Counted from the stretch's first letter, positions 1 to 9,597 are shown. The stretch is 64,000 bases of DNA from Devosia naphthalenivorans (GCF_003056355.1 NZ_PYVW01000011.1:80339-144338), one strand, 5' to 3'. Translations and numbers: made by a program. The notes: a model not told the origin generated them from the sequence alone.

Positions 1-709
1 AGCGGCCGTCCTCGTCGGCCGGCGCGAACAGGTCCTCGACCCAGGCGATGCCGTAGGCCTGAGCCAGCTCGTCACCAAAGCTGGCATGCTTGGCATGCAT
101 GCGGGTCTTGGTTAGGCCCTGCGCCACACTCCACCAAGTCACCTGTCGATCATTCTTGGATGGCTTGTGCTTCTTCCAGACCTCTTTCTGCTCATCGAGC
201 GGGGCCGACGCGATGGTGCGCAGCTGGCGCTCATCGGGCATATCACCTGTGGCCATGTGGTCGAGCATGACGGGCAGGACGTTGGCCAACAGGCGCAACT
301 TCTTGATCTGGCGGACTGGCAACCCCAAAGCGCTGGCGATGGCCTCCTCGGTCCAACCGAGCGCTATGAGCCGGTCAATGGCGCGCCACTGATCGACGGG
401 GTTGAGGTGCTCGTGGGCGAGCGTTTCTGCCAGCGACCGCATGGCGCCACCGTCCTTGGCCCGTTCGATCACCAAAACGGCGATCTCTTCGAGACCCGCG
501 GCGATCGCCTGCTTCACCCGGCGATGCCCTGCATCGATAACGAAGCCGTTGCCGCCATCGGCTTCGAGAGCGACCACAGGCGGTTGCACAATGCCAACGG
601 CCTTGATCGTGGCCAGCAGCAAGGCGTCAGCTTGCGGGCTGGAATTGCTGCGCCGGGCTTTGTCAGGATTGTCCTTGAGCGCGCGCGGATCGATAAACTT
701 GAGTTCCAT
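1..709 (-). CDS. ParB/RepB/Spo0J-family partition protein (3' part outside window)
   Basis: Read from an ATG at 709 on the minus strand, the frame stays open to the window edge and gives about 236 residues. It has the ParB N-terminal nuclease-like fold: an opening of the type KFIDPRxLKxNPDxAR, a GIVQPPVV strand, a DAGHRRVKQAIAAG box (the ParB GxRR-like motif) and then an HTH stretch, ALGLPVRQIKKLRLLA. Such proteins bind CTP and centromere-like sites, or act as plasmid regulators. No parA is visible, so it may be an orphan ParB-like protein of the plasmid or ICE backbone. The next genes on the minus strand (2.0-9.4 kb) are of the same backbone type. The C-terminus lies beyond the window. Confidence 0.85.
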   Translation of the reverse strand, partial: MELKFIDPRALKDNPDKARRSNSSPQADALLLATIKAVGIVQPPVVALEADGGNGFVIDAGHRRVKQAIAAGLEEIAVLVIERAKDGGAMRSLAETLAHEHLNPVDQWRAIDRLIALGWTEEAIASALGLPVRQIKKLRLLANVLPVMLDHMATGDMPDERQLRTIASAPLDEQKEVWKKHKPSKNDRQVTWWSVAQGLTKTRMHAKHASFGDELAQAYGIAWVEDLFAPADEDGR

Positions 710-992
710 GGGGATGCTCCATTTCGGGTTGCGGACACCACCTATCGCGGGTCCTTTTCCGTCTTCCTTTCGAAGACCTCCCCCAGCCCGCTGAGCGGGC
801 GGGCCGGTGCAACTGCTTGGCGAGTATCCCTGCCCGGCAGGCCTAGCGGGGCTTTCAGCCCTGCGCGGGACGACGCGGCCGGGATCGCGAGACGGACGGT
901 TGAGCGTCAGCGTCGCCGGCTCGACCGATCAGCGAGCCGGTTCCTATGTTTTGTTTTGTCCCTCCCCTTCGTAGCCCTCTCCTCTTGAACCG
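710..992. other. Intergenic stretch between parB and mqsR
   Basis: About 280 bases between the divergent parB-like gene and the mqsRA operon. It should hold both promoters. It is GC-rich and has a short inverted repeat (CCCGCTGAGCGGG) near 785-800, but I see no convincing sigma-70 promoter or gene. Confidence 0.4.
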
Positions 993-1007
993 CCACCATT
1001 AAGGTGG
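993..1007. promoter_or_regulatory. Candidate MqsA operator
   Basis: The interrupted palindrome CCACC-ATTAA-GGTGG (core ACC-ATTA-AGGT) lies directly in front of mqsR and overlaps its likely ribosome-binding region. Known MqsA operators are ACCT...AGGT palindromes in the same position, so autorepression is plausible. The role is inferred from resemblance and place only. Confidence 0.4.
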
Positions 1008-1018
1008 CATATGGAGAC

Positions 1019-1324
1019 ATGGAGAAGAAGCGTCCAACCTACGATCTCGAGGCCATAAAATTGGCGCTCGGGGCGGCCGAAACACTGGCGATGACCTCAT
1101 CGGCACTGCGTGACGCACTCGCATTGGGTTTCGATCGGAATGGGGTGGCCGAGACGATCGAAGCGGTAGAAAGACACATGTTCGTCAAGTCGATGACGAC
1201 CTTTGCCGACCACCGAGTCTGGCAGGACGTCTACTATGTTCCGGCTCGTGGCCTGGTGCTCTACGTGAAATTCCAAGCGGACGTCATCACAGAGTTTGTG
1301 GGGATGTCGTTCAAGGAGAAATGA
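1019..1324 (+). CDS. mqsR: MqsR-family toxin (type II TA, mRNA interferase)
   Basis: A protein of about 101 residues of the MqsR/RelE-like fold. MqsR cleaves mRNA, preferring GCU sites, until its antitoxin masks it. Family features are the YDLEAIK opening, the central helix around DALALGF and a C-terminal strand pair, WQDVYYV...LYVKFQ. The ATG at 1019 is chosen with AAGGTGG at 1001-1007 as ribosome-binding site; an in-frame GTG at 1004 would add five residues. The stop overlaps the next ATG (ATGA, 1321-1324), the usual toxin-first mqsRA coupling. Confidence 0.8.
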   Translation: MEKKRPTYDLEAIKLALGAAETLAMTSSALRDALALGFDRNGVAETIEAVERHMFVKSMTTFADHRVWQDVYYVPARGLVLYVKFQADVITEFVGMSFKEK

Positions 1325-1764
1325 CAATGGCGGCATTGAGGAAAGAACTACCCGAGACGATGACCTCACCGGAAACCGGTGAGACGCTGTACCGGGATGT
1401 ACGCGCATTCACCGTCACCTTTAAGGGTAAGAGCGCCACGGTCGAACTCCCCGGATACTACCCAACAGGTAGCAATGACGGCATCCATGTTGGCGACGAT
1501 ATGGCCGTTACCGATGCTGCGCTCAGGGCGCTCAAGGAAGAGATCGAAGGCATTCCCACGCCGGACACCATCCGGCGGGTCCGCAAAAAGCTAAAGCTCT
1601 CGCAGCGTGAGGCAGGAGGCCTGTTGAAAGTCGGCGAGAACGCTTTCGACAAATACGAGCGCGGGCTGATCGAACCGAGCGGCCCAACAAGCCAATTGCT
1701 ACGCCTGCTTGACCAGCACCCCGAGCTGGTCAAAGACTTGCGCATGACGCGCAAGATGGCGTGA
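1321..1764 (+). CDS. mqsA: MqsA-family antitoxin
   Basis: A 147-residue antitoxin coupled to mqsR. The C-terminal half (from about residue 85) is an XRE-type helix-turn-helix, with LKLSQREAGGLLKVGENAF followed by YERG, as in MqsA. The N-terminal half should bind the toxin. In E. coli MqsA that half carries a zinc site of four cysteines; this protein contains no cysteine at all, so toxin binding must be zinc-independent. A second in-frame ATG at 1327 is an alternative start, and AAGGAG lies at about 1313-1318. It probably represses its own operon through the palindrome at 993-1007. Confidence 0.8.
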   Translation: MTMAALRKELPETMTSPETGETLYRDVRAFTVTFKGKSATVELPGYYPTGSNDGIHVGDDMAVTDAALRALKEEIEGIPTPDTIRRVRKKLKLSQREAGGLLKVGENAFDKYERGLIEPSGPTSQLLRLLDQHPELVKDLRMTRKMA

Positions 1765-1818
1765 CCCGCGGCCGAGACCGCATTGGTCTCAGCCGCGCTA
1801 TGGGGGAGGCTGGCTCGT

Positions 1819-2046
1819 ATGAGCAAGACACCTAAGCCGGCTCCGACTTTTGCATCGGAGGCCGAGGAGCGCGCTTTCTGGGAGGCCAACGACTCCAGCA
1901 AACATGTCGACTGGAGCCAGGCGGAGCGCACCCACCTGCCCAATCTCAAGCCGTCCTCGACCGCGATCTCGTTGCGGCTGCCCAATGGCCTGCTCGAACG
2001 GATCAAGACTTGGCTCGCCGAGAAAATCGACGCCTCTCGACATTGA
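1819..2046 (+). CDS. BrnA/CopG-like antitoxin with an internal deletion
   Basis: A 75-residue protein from the ATG at 1819 (GGGGAGG at 1803-1809). The N-terminus matches the BrnA-type antitoxin family (PF12441), with FASEAEERAFWE, then a DW segment and NLKPSSTAISLRLP. Full family members then have a helix-turn-helix of the type LLExIKxxANKRDVPYQSLxKxxLAE. Here LLERIK is joined directly to TWLAEKID, so roughly 14 residues of the DNA-binding ribbon-helix-helix seem to be missing. No BrnT-like toxin gene is adjacent. It is probably a non-functional remnant, or a toxin-neutralising protein that no longer binds DNA. Confidence 0.6.
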   Translation: MSKTPKPAPTFASEAEERAFWEANDSSKHVDWSQAERTHLPNLKPSSTAISLRLPNGLLERIKTWLAEKIDASRH

Positions 2047-2058
2047 GCGGCACCGGCT

Positions 2059-5000
2059 TCAGGCCGCAATTGCATCGTCAGGTGTTGTGAGGCCATCGTT
2101 GCCGGCGCTGGCGGCAAGCAGGGTTTCGATATCGGCCAGTTCACGGCGCTTATGGTCAAGGTCGGCGGCAAAGGCGAAGGTTTCGCCGATCCGGGACTTG
2201 TATGATGCCAGGCGCGGTCGGGCCTCATCACGCCGGCGTTTATGGCCATCCCGCTCTCCCTCGAGATCGCCCAACGCATGCTCCAGACGGGCGACAGCGC
2301 CAATCGGCGTCGTGGTGACCGGAAGTTCGACCTCGTCTTCGTAACCCGATCGCAACAGCATGGTGGCGTAGCGATAGCCGTCGCGCCCGAAGCGTTCGCC
2401 GGAATACTCGAGGTCGAACCCGCCGACCGAGCCGATCACCCTGCCGCCTTCCTGCTGGAGTTGCACCAGGGTAAGAATTTCCTTCATCAACGCACGGCCG
2501 GCAAGCTTGCGCTCGACAAACGCTGTGCCGATGACGTTCATGGCAAAAGCATCACCGGCCGTAGGCACCAGCCTTTCGATGTCCTGTCCGATTTCCCCAA
2601 TCCGCCGCGTCGCCTGTACGATATCGCGTTCGGCATCGCGGATCTGGCGCCGAATGGCATGCTGGTCATCGAGATGCGCGGCGCGCAGCCGTTCCAGTCG
2701 GGCGATATCGGCTTCCAGACCTGCCTTCTGCATCAATCGCGGGTCGCCCGAGGCAATGGCCTTTGCCATGGCGAACTGGTTCGCCTGCCCTTCCCCCATA
2801 TCCTCCAACCGGCGGACGGAGGTATCGCCGGACAGTGCCGCGGCGATGAACCGGGCCTTGCGCTCGTTGTTCTGCCACATCTGCGCGTCCATTGAGCCCT
2901 CCGTGGCATAAGCATAGATATCGACGACCTCATGCTGATTGCCCTGCCGTTGGATGCGGCCTTCACGCTGCTCGATCTGCGATGGCAACCAGGGCACGTC
3001 GAGATGATGCAGGGCCTTGAGGCGCAGCTGGGCATTGACTCCAGTGCCCATGGTTTCCGACGACCCGATCAGGAAGCGGACCTTGCCAGCCCTGACATCG
3101 CCGAACAGGCGCTGCTTGGCCTCGGACTTTTTGAAGTCCTGCATGAAGGCAATTTCTTCCGCGGGGACACCGCGGCGGACCAGTTCATTCCTGATCCAGC
3201 GATAGGCCGAGAACCCACGGCTCTTCTCGACATTGATCGTGCCAAGATCGGAGAAGATCATTTGCGCCGCGCCGGGCAGTTCGAACGGCTTGCCATCAGC
3301 GCGGCGATAACGGTTGTCCATGGTCTCCTGCCAGATGCGATGGGCGTTGGCGACGAGATCATTGAGCTTGTTCGCCGGCTCATCGTCATGGTCAACATCA
3401 ACCAGGCGCAGGTCGATCGCGGCATGGCGGCCATCGGTGATGACCGAGAGCAGGATGTCGTCCCCCGGCTCGGGCGGACCCTCGCGCTGTTCGATGGCTT
3501 TGATACGGGCATCGAGCATCATCTGGTAGCGTTTGAAGGCAGCGGATGGTTTTGAGGTTCTGATCTGGCGGGCACCAGTAGCCAGCGAAGGGATCTTGAC
3601 ATAGGTCCGCAAATCCTCGGGCAGCACCACGTCCGCAAAAGAGCGGAACATGGCGATCAGCTCAGGGACGTTGACGAAGGTGGCGAAGCGCGTCACCGGC
3701 TTGTATTTGCCGGAAGGCTGCAGCTCGAGTTCGGTTGTGACATCGCCAAAGGTGCTGGCCCAGGCGTCAAACTCGTGCAGACCACGCTGCGCCAGCGCCT
3801 CATAGCCAAGATAGCGCTGTACCGAGAACATTTCGCCCAGCGTGTTGGTGATCGGGGTGCCCGACGCCAGCACCAGGGCCCGGCCGGGATTTTTGGTCTC
3901 GACGAAGCGGGATTTGACATAAAGGTCCCAGGCGCGCTGTGAGCCGTTCGGATCAACGCCCTTAAGGGTGCTCATATTGGTGGCGAAGCTGAGCTTGCGG
4001 AATTCCTGCGCTTCATCGACGATGATCTGGTCGATGCCGAGCTCTGAGATTGTGAGGAGGTCATCCTTGCGAGTCGCCAGCGCCTCAAGCCGCTCCTTGA
4101 GCCCTTCTTTCAGGCGTTCCAGCCGCTTACGCGACACCCGGTCATCGCTTTCGACCTTGGTCATCAGCGCTTCGTAGAGCTCCAGCTCGTCCTGGACCAT
4201 CTGTTGCTCGAAGGCCGACGGCACAGCGATGAACCTGAAAGCCGAATGGGTGATGATGATCGCCTCCCAATTGGCCGTCGCGGCGCGGCTGAGGAAGCGG
4301 TGTCGCTTGTCCTTGGTAAAATTGGTCTCGTCGGCCACCAGAATCCTGGCCATCGGATAGAGTGCCAAAAACTCGCGCGCCGCCTGCGCCAGACAGTGCC
4401 CCGGCACCACCAGCATGGCCTTGGCGATCAACCCGAGACGCTTCTGCTCCATGACCGCCGCCGTCATGGTCATGGTTTTGCCGGCGCCTACGGCATGGGC
4501 AAGGTAGGTCGAGCCGGCCGAGATGATACGCCAGATACCGCGCTTCTGGTGCCCATACAGCGAAAAGGCGCCTGAGGCGCCCGGCAGTTGCAGATGATCG
4601 CCGTTGAATATTCGCGGGGCGATATTGTTGAAGCGGTCATTATAGAGCCGCGCCAGCCGGTCGGTACGATCGGGATCGGACCAGATCCAGCTCTGGAACG
4701 CCGTCTTGATCCTGGTGAGCTTCTCCTTGGCCGCTTCGGTATCGACGACATTGAGCACGCGCTTTTCGCTATCGCCCTCCTTGATGATGTCGAAAATCTG
4801 CGGCACGCGACTGTTCAGGGCATCTGCGATCAGCTCGCCGGCGTGGCGACGCTCGGTGCCCCATTCCGAGGTGCCGGCCGCCATCCAGCCCAGTTTCCTT
4901 GCCTCGACGGTCCAGGATGCCAGCTCCGGCATGTGGTGGATCTTGATTTCGGCACCCATCGTCTGCTGGACGAAGGCAACGACATCAGCGGCGGGGATCC

Positions 5001-7158
5001 ACGGCGCGCCGAGGCGAGCGGTGATATCGGACGGGCGCAGGTCAGCGGGCTGCACCGCGACCAGCGCTCGGACATTGCGTTCGAAGTCGGGATCAAGGGC
5101 CGCCGCCGCTTCGGCAACCACCAGCTTGGAGCGTACGGCGCCGGAGAGATAGGCATCAGCGGTCTGCCATGATCCATCCGCGGGATCGCGGAAGATGGTG
5201 TCGCCCAGTTCGGCAATTACTGCATCGACGTCCCGATGCAGCAACTCGGCAATGTGATCGACATCAACGTGGCCGCGTTCGTTCAGCACCACAGCCAGCG
5301 CATCGGCGGGCGAGGTGATATCTGGCGCCGCGGGCGGCGCGATAACCCGTTCGGTGAAGATCGGCCCCGGCCGCGCGGTATTGGTTTCGAGGTCATAATC
5401 CTCAATGGAAGCAACCAGCCAGCAATCGGGATCATCGAGAAACGGCTGCAGGTTCGGCCGGCGATGGGTTTCGCGCACCTCTCCGGTGGCCTCGTCTTCG
5501 CTGGTGGCAACCGTGGTGAAGTTGATCGGACCGAACTCGCGCACGAAACTGGACCAGGCGATGCGCAGCTTGACCTGGGCCGGCTTCCACGGACGGTCCT
5601 GCTCCTGCGCCTTGAGTACCTCCCGCACCGCGTCCCGGATCGGGATCAGCTTGCGGATGATGCTTGTGTGTTTCTCCGGCACGCCATCGGACCCCCTGCC
5701 CTTCCGGACGGTGATGGTCACGGCCTGCCCCTCGATCCTTTGCATCAGCGCGGTATTCTGGCCAACGAAGTAACTGCCTTCCCGGGTGGCGATATCTGGA
5801 GCACCATCGGCCATCCCGCGCGCCGCCTCGGTGGCGTCGACCGTGATGATTTCGGGTTCTCCGTCATAAATTGCGGCCGGAAGAGCCTGTATGGCCTTGG
5901 CTAGGGCCGCGTCGAAATCGACGCCGGTGTGCGGCAGGCAGGTATAGGCGTCGCCAAATGGCCCTGACGTCAGGGCGTGGGTGCCCAGCACCAGATCGGG
6001 ACGGGTGGCGAACCAGCGATTGACGCGGATGGCACTGTCCTCCGTCGTGGCGGGGTGAATTTCGGCAAGGTCGAGCCAGTCGGCATTGCCTTGAGCCTCA
6101 CCGTCCCGGCGCTTGCGGAAAAACAAGATGTCCACCACCACGTCGGTGCCGGCATCGGCCCGAAAACTGCCCTCGGGGAGGCGGATCGCCACGATCAAAT
6201 CGGCCATTGACGCGATATGCGCGCGGGCCCGCGCATCGGCCTTGTCCAATGTGCCGCTGGAGGTGACGAAGGCAGCGAGGCCCCCAGGCTTGAGCCGGTC
6301 GATGGCCTTGACGATGAAGTAGTCATGCAACCGAAACCCATGGGCGCGAAACGCGCGATCGCTGCGCACGACCCGGTCCGAGAACGGCGGATTACCGATC
6401 GCCAGATCGAACTGCGCCGGCAGCTCGGTGCGCGCAAAATCTGCCTTGAGGATATTGGCGCTGGGATGCAGCAGCTGCGCCATGCGGGCGGTAACGGGAT
6501 CAATCTCAATCCCGGTGAAGTGCGAGACGTCACGGAATTGCTCGGGCATTAGCGCGGCAAACAGCCCGGTGCCGATACCGGGCTCGAGCACACGACCGCC
6601 GCGCCAGCCCAGGCGCTGCAATCCGGTCCAGATCGCCCGGATCATATATTCGGGGGTGAAATGCGCATATTGGGTGCAGCGCGCCAGCGAGGCGTAGTCA
6701 CCGGCATCAACAATGGCTTCCAGCTCGGTACCGAGATCGTCCCAGCCGGCGCGGAATTGCCCTTCACCCGGACGACGGAAGATGCCGTTGGCCAGCTCAG
6801 ATTCCCCGAACCCGGCAAACCGGATCAGCGCCGCCTGTTCCGCGACAGTCGCTGGACGGTGCTCGCCGGCGATCCTGGCCGCCAGCCGGATCGCCGCGAG
6901 ATTGTCGCGGGCGCGGTCGCGCCATGATTTTGCAAGCCCGCGTACGCCGGACAGGCGGTAGTCCGCGCCACGCGCCATTGGTTGGCGCGGTGCCAGTGCG
7001 CGCTCCGCGACGGGAAGCGCCGGTGCAGGCAGAACAGGAGTGCCGTCATCGCCCCCGGCATCGTCGTCGAGAACCGCCGTGAACGCGGTCACGCCGAGAC
7101 TGAACGGCTGCGCGGTGCCACCGAAGAGATTGAGAGTGAAGGGGTCGTCATACGCCAT
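2059..7158 (-). CDS. Giant N6-adenine methylase / SNF2-like helicase fusion
   Basis: A 1699-residue protein. Residues ~160-350 form a class I DNA methyltransferase with motif I LEPGIGTGLF (~191-200) and the catalytic NPPF (~256-259), the N6-adenine signature. A linker of about 500 residues leads to a superfamily 2 helicase: Walker A AVGAGKTMT (~890), Walker B VDEAQ (~1047) and a C-terminal helicase lobe ending in QIEQREGRIQRQGN (~1400), the motif VI arginines. A charged helical tail follows. This family occurs on alphaproteobacterial plasmids and integrative elements next to Toprim and DUF3085 genes. It may modify or protect element DNA during transfer or replication; the true role is not known to me. 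Confidence 0.8.
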   Translation of the reverse strand: MAYDDPFTLNLFGGTAQPFSLGVTAFTAVLDDDAGGDDGTPVLPAPALPVAERALAPRQPMARGADYRLSGVRGLAKSWRDRARDNLAAIRLAARIAGEHRPATVAEQAALIRFAGFGESELANGIFRRPGEGQFRAGWDDLGTELEAIVDAGDYASLARCTQYAHFTPEYMIRAIWTGLQRLGWRGGRVLEPGIGTGLFAALMPEQFRDVSHFTGIEIDPVTARMAQLLHPSANILKADFARTELPAQFDLAIGNPPFSDRVVRSDRAFRAHGFRLHDYFIVKAIDRLKPGGLAAFVTSSGTLDKADARARAHIASMADLIVAIRLPEGSFRADAGTDVVVDILFFRKRRDGEAQGNADWLDLAEIHPATTEDSAIRVNRWFATRPDLVLGTHALTSGPFGDAYTCLPHTGVDFDAALAKAIQALPAAIYDGEPEIITVDATEAARGMADGAPDIATREGSYFVGQNTALMQRIEGQAVTITVRKGRGSDGVPEKHTSIIRKLIPIRDAVREVLKAQEQDRPWKPAQVKLRIAWSSFVREFGPINFTTVATSEDEATGEVRETHRRPNLQPFLDDPDCWLVASIEDYDLETNTARPGPIFTERVIAPPAAPDITSPADALAVVLNERGHVDVDHIAELLHRDVDAVIAELGDTIFRDPADGSWQTADAYLSGAVRSKLVVAEAAAALDPDFERNVRALVAVQPADLRPSDITARLGAPWIPAADVVAFVQQTMGAEIKIHHMPELASWTVEARKLGWMAAGTSEWGTERRHAGELIADALNSRVPQIFDIIKEGDSEKRVLNVVDTEAAKEKLTRIKTAFQSWIWSDPDRTDRLARLYNDRFNNIAPRIFNGDHLQLPGASGAFSLYGHQKRGIWRIISAGSTYLAHAVGAGKTMTMTAAVMEQKRLGLIAKAMLVVPGHCLAQAAREFLALYPMARILVADETNFTKDKRHRFLSRAATANWEAIIITHSAFRFIAVPSAFEQQMVQDELELYEALMTKVESDDRVSRKRLERLKEGLKERLEALATRKDDLLTISELGIDQIIVDEAQEFRKLSFATNMSTLKGVDPNGSQRAWDLYVKSRFVETKNPGRALVLASGTPITNTLGEMFSVQRYLGYEALAQRGLHEFDAWASTFGDVTTELELQPSGKYKPVTRFATFVNVPELIAMFRSFADVVLPEDLRTYVKIPSLATGARQIRTSKPSAAFKRYQMMLDARIKAIEQREGPPEPGDDILLSVITDGRHAAIDLRLVDVDHDDEPANKLNDLVANAHRIWQETMDNRYRRADGKPFELPGAAQMIFSDLGTINVEKSRGFSAYRWIRNELVRRGVPAEEIAFMQDFKKSEAKQRLFGDVRAGKVRFLIGSSETMGTGVNAQLRLKALHHLDVPWLPSQIEQREGRIQRQGNQHEVVDIYAYATEGSMDAQMWQNNERKARFIAAALSGDTSVRRLEDMGEGQANQFAMAKAIASGDPRLMQKAGLEADIARLERLRAAHLDDQHAIRRQIRDAERDIVQATRRIGEIGQDIERLVPTAGDAFAMNVIGTAFVERKLAGRALMKEILTLVQLQQEGGRVIGSVGGFDLEYSGERFGRDGYRYATMLLRSGYEDEVELPVTTTPIGAVARLEHALGDLEGERDGHKRRRDEARPRLASYKSRIGETFAFAADLDHKRRELADIETLLAASAGNDGLTTPDDAIAA

Positions 7159-7292
7159 TGGGAGATTTCCTTAGGTTTTGGGGCGCGCAGCATCGTCCTG
7201 CCGGAACAGTGCCGGCAGGACTGGAATGCGCGGGTGGTGCGGATGGAGATTGAACGGCGCTCTGCGCGCGGATCAGGCTCGCTAAGGCAGGC

Positions 7293-7694
7293 TCAGCGTC
7301 GGATCGCGGTCAGCGTGATGCTGGCCTCGGCCGATCGAACGGTGAGGTGGGTGGCGCCCGCTGGGCCATTGATGGTGCGCAGGACGCCTTCTGCATCGAG
7401 GAACTGGATACCGTCATCTGCCCCAAAATGGCGGCGCTTATAATCCCACCAAGGCTCGCCGGCCGGGTGGCATTCTTCGGTATAGATGACGAGTGCACCG
7501 CGTCCCTCGGCGAGTTTTCCATTCGACATGATGTAGACACCCTGGTCGCCGACCAGCCAGAGCCCCGGCTGCTCGTCCTTGCCGGCCGCCAACCCATAAT
7601 GAGGATTGCGGAATCCGGCATTGGCGGCAGCGTCAGCCATGCCACGCTCGATGACCTGGCGAACGGCCGGAATGGGAAAGGTGAACATCGCCAT
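7293..7694 (-). CDS. DUF3085 domain protein
   Basis: A 133-residue protein recognised as the plasmid-borne DUF3085 family by its GVYIMSNG core and the following YTEECHPAG and GADDGIQFL stretches. It has no membrane segment or signal peptide. The function of the family is unknown. It lies upstream of the methylase-helicase gene and downstream of the DUF1419 gene on the same strand, with gaps of 10 to 140 bases, as in related plasmid backbones. It is probably co-transcribed with them. Confidence 0.65.
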   Translation of the reverse strand: MAMFTFPIPAVRQVIERGMADAAANAGFRNPHYGLAAGKDEQPGLWLVGDQGVYIMSNGKLAEGRGALVIYTEECHPAGEPWWDYKRRHFGADDGIQFLDAEGVLRTINGPAGATHLTVRSAEASITLTAIRR

Positions 7695-7703
7695 ACCTCC
7701 CCG

Positions 7704-8291
7704 TCAGGCCGCGACCGGCTCGGCCAGGGACGCCAATCGCTGCAGCTGCTGCGGCGATAGATCCTCCAGCAGAGTCAGCACGGCCCCTTGTGCACCACCA
7801 TTGATCAGGATGGTCTTGTCCCGATGCTGCTCCAGCCAGCCCTCTCCGGCATAGCCGCGATAGTCGGCCGGCGTGGTGCTCCAGATGTGGTCGAGCTGTT
7901 CGGCCCGCGTCATTGCCGGCTCGGGCTGGCGTTCCCGCGCGAGGATGATGTCGCGCAGGCGCTCAGCCGAGCCCTTGGCCAGCATGTCGCAATAGCCGTG
8001 GAAATAGCGGATGCGCCTGTTCATCCCGAGGGCCAAGAATACGCTGGTAATCGAGCCGCTCATGAACTCGCGCATGGCAAACATCTCGCCACGCATCCAC
8101 AGCGGCGGCAGGATTTCGAACATATAGTCATACTCAGCTCGACCAATCTCGAACCATTCGCCGTCATAGAGACGGCCGGTATAGCGCGCCTTGCTCATCG
8201 GCGCCTGCGCATGGCGATCGAACAGGTGGAACATCTGTCGGCGCGTTGCGACGCCCTGGAAGATCTTGCGGAAGGAAGCGGGGGTGATCAT
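7704..8291 (-). CDS. DUF1419 domain protein
   Basis: A 195-residue protein from the ATG at 8291. That start is chosen because AGGAG sits five bases upstream, and longer in-frame starts lack a site. The N-terminus (FRKIFQGVATRRQMFHLFDRH) marks the DUF1419 family found on rhizobial plasmids. The middle part is rich in aromatic residues and methionine (FEILPPLWMRGEMFAMREFM). No catalytic motif is recognised. It lies ten bases before the DUF3085 gene and belongs to the conserved maintenance block. Confidence 0.65.
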   Translation of the reverse strand: MITPASFRKIFQGVATRRQMFHLFDRHAQAPMSKARYTGRLYDGEWFEIGRAEYDYMFEILPPLWMRGEMFAMREFMSGSITSVFLALGMNRRIRYFHGYCDMLAKGSAERLRDIILARERQPEPAMTRAEQLDHIWSTTPADYRGYAGEGWLEQHRDKTILINGGAQGAVLTLLEDLSPQQLQRLASLAEPVAA

Positions 8292-8484
8292 GGCGGCTCC
8301 TGTCATCCATTGGCAACAAACGCGGCTCCCTCCTCCCGGTGGGACCATCATTTTTGCCTTCTCATCACCCCTCCACCACAGCCGCCTCGCCGGTCCGGCG
8401 GGTCAAGGGCCGCGCAAGCGGGCGCAGCTTTACCCTTGATGTGCCGGTCGGGTATGCGGCAGCAGCCCTCCTGCATTTTCATTT

Positions 8485-9399
8485 TTACTGCTTCAGGTTT
8501 TTTCCTGCAGCCAGCCGGCGCAACTGGTCGTTCCAGTCTTCGGCATCTGGCCGCAGCCGGGAGAAATGGCATTCCGCCTCATCCGCAACAGCGCGCAGAC
8601 GATCAGCATAGATATCGCCCTGACGATTGGCGTCGGTCGCGGCGACCAGAGCGCAAGCGGGGCGGCGCACCAGGCCATCGATGGCTGCAGCGGTCGTTGG
8701 CGACCAGCCCCCACCGGTGCTGAGATAAAGCGTGTCCGACCGCTGCCCCTCCAGTGCCGCCAGGCTCATTGCATCAATCGCGGCCTCGGTGACGCAGATC
8801 CGCGAGGAGCCAACGGCGCCAAACCGAAACAGTGTCTTGGCGCCTCCGGTAGCAAAACCGCGCCAATCCGACCCGCGCTCTTCCCAGCCACACACCTGCC
8901 CAGCGGCATTGTTGTGCGCCGCCCACATGCTGCCAAGCGGCCCTTCGCGCAGAAGCTTCTGGTCGATGGCAAGCTGGATAGCGCCATCGGGAAGGCAGCG
9001 CTCAGCGCTGAGATAGCGCCAGGTCGGCGATCCCGGTCGCGGGCTATTACGAGCGTGCCAGCGGGTTTCGATCGGTGCCATCGGGCCGGCGCGAGCCGAT
9101 CGCTCCCATCTCGGCGCAGCGGTCACAAAGCCAACGGCCTCGGAAACCAGATCAAGGGCCGCGACGAAGCCCGCAGCGCCGAGGTGTTCGGCCAGGCTGA
9201 AAACGTCGCCTTTGGCATCCGACAGCGGATCGAACCATCCCTTGCCATTGTGGATGACGATGATGATTTCCCCCTCGGCACGGCGATATTTTACCGCGCG
9301 AGGGGTGCTTTGCCTGAGATCAATTCTCCAGCCATCCCGCTCCAGCAGAGCGCCGCAGAACACCGTCCCGCGCAGCGCCTCAATATCTCTCTTGTCCAT
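8485..9399 (-). CDS. DUF3991 / Toprim domain protein
   Basis: A 304-residue protein from the ATG at 9399. Residues ~1-100 resemble the DUF3991 zinc-finger-like primase N-terminus, with WRIDLRQST and GKGWFDPLSDAKGDVF, the DnaG-like DPxxxxKGDVxxL pattern. Residues ~190-290 form a Toprim domain, with RICVTEAAIDAMSLAALEG (the acidic E and DAM motif) and LVAATDANRQGD (DxN in place of the usual DxD). Such proteins act as plasmid primases or helper primases. The start has no strong ribosome-binding site. It begins the minus-strand backbone operon. Confidence 0.75.
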   Translation of the reverse strand: MDKRDIEALRGTVFCGALLERDGWRIDLRQSTPRAVKYRRAEGEIIIVIHNGKGWFDPLSDAKGDVFSLAEHLGAAGFVAALDLVSEAVGFVTAAPRWERSARAGPMAPIETRWHARNSPRPGSPTWRYLSAERCLPDGAIQLAIDQKLLREGPLGSMWAAHNNAAGQVCGWEERGSDWRGFATGGAKTLFRFGAVGSSRICVTEAAIDAMSLAALEGQRSDTLYLSTGGGWSPTTAAAIDGLVRRPACALVAATDANRQGDIYADRLRAVADEAECHFSRLRPDAEDWNDQLRRLAAGKNLKQ

Positions 9400-9597
9400 A
9401 TTTTTTGCAGGTCCCGCCAGCGCGAGACCTATCCTTTTTCTTCGGTGTCCATTGCCCGACTTCTCCAGGCGCCAACCAAACGCCGCGAAGACCGAAGGGC
9501 GGCAAGGGCGCGACTGGCAACCCGGCAAAAATGAGAGGCTGGGCGCGGCGCAGCCTCCCTTGCGCCCTGACGGCGCAAGCGGCAGGTGCAACCGGGC

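Noticed and set aside
2242..2895. Long plus-strand frames across the methylase-helicase gene
   Set aside because: They are antisense shadows of a 1699-residue gene with clear motifs; they show no family features.
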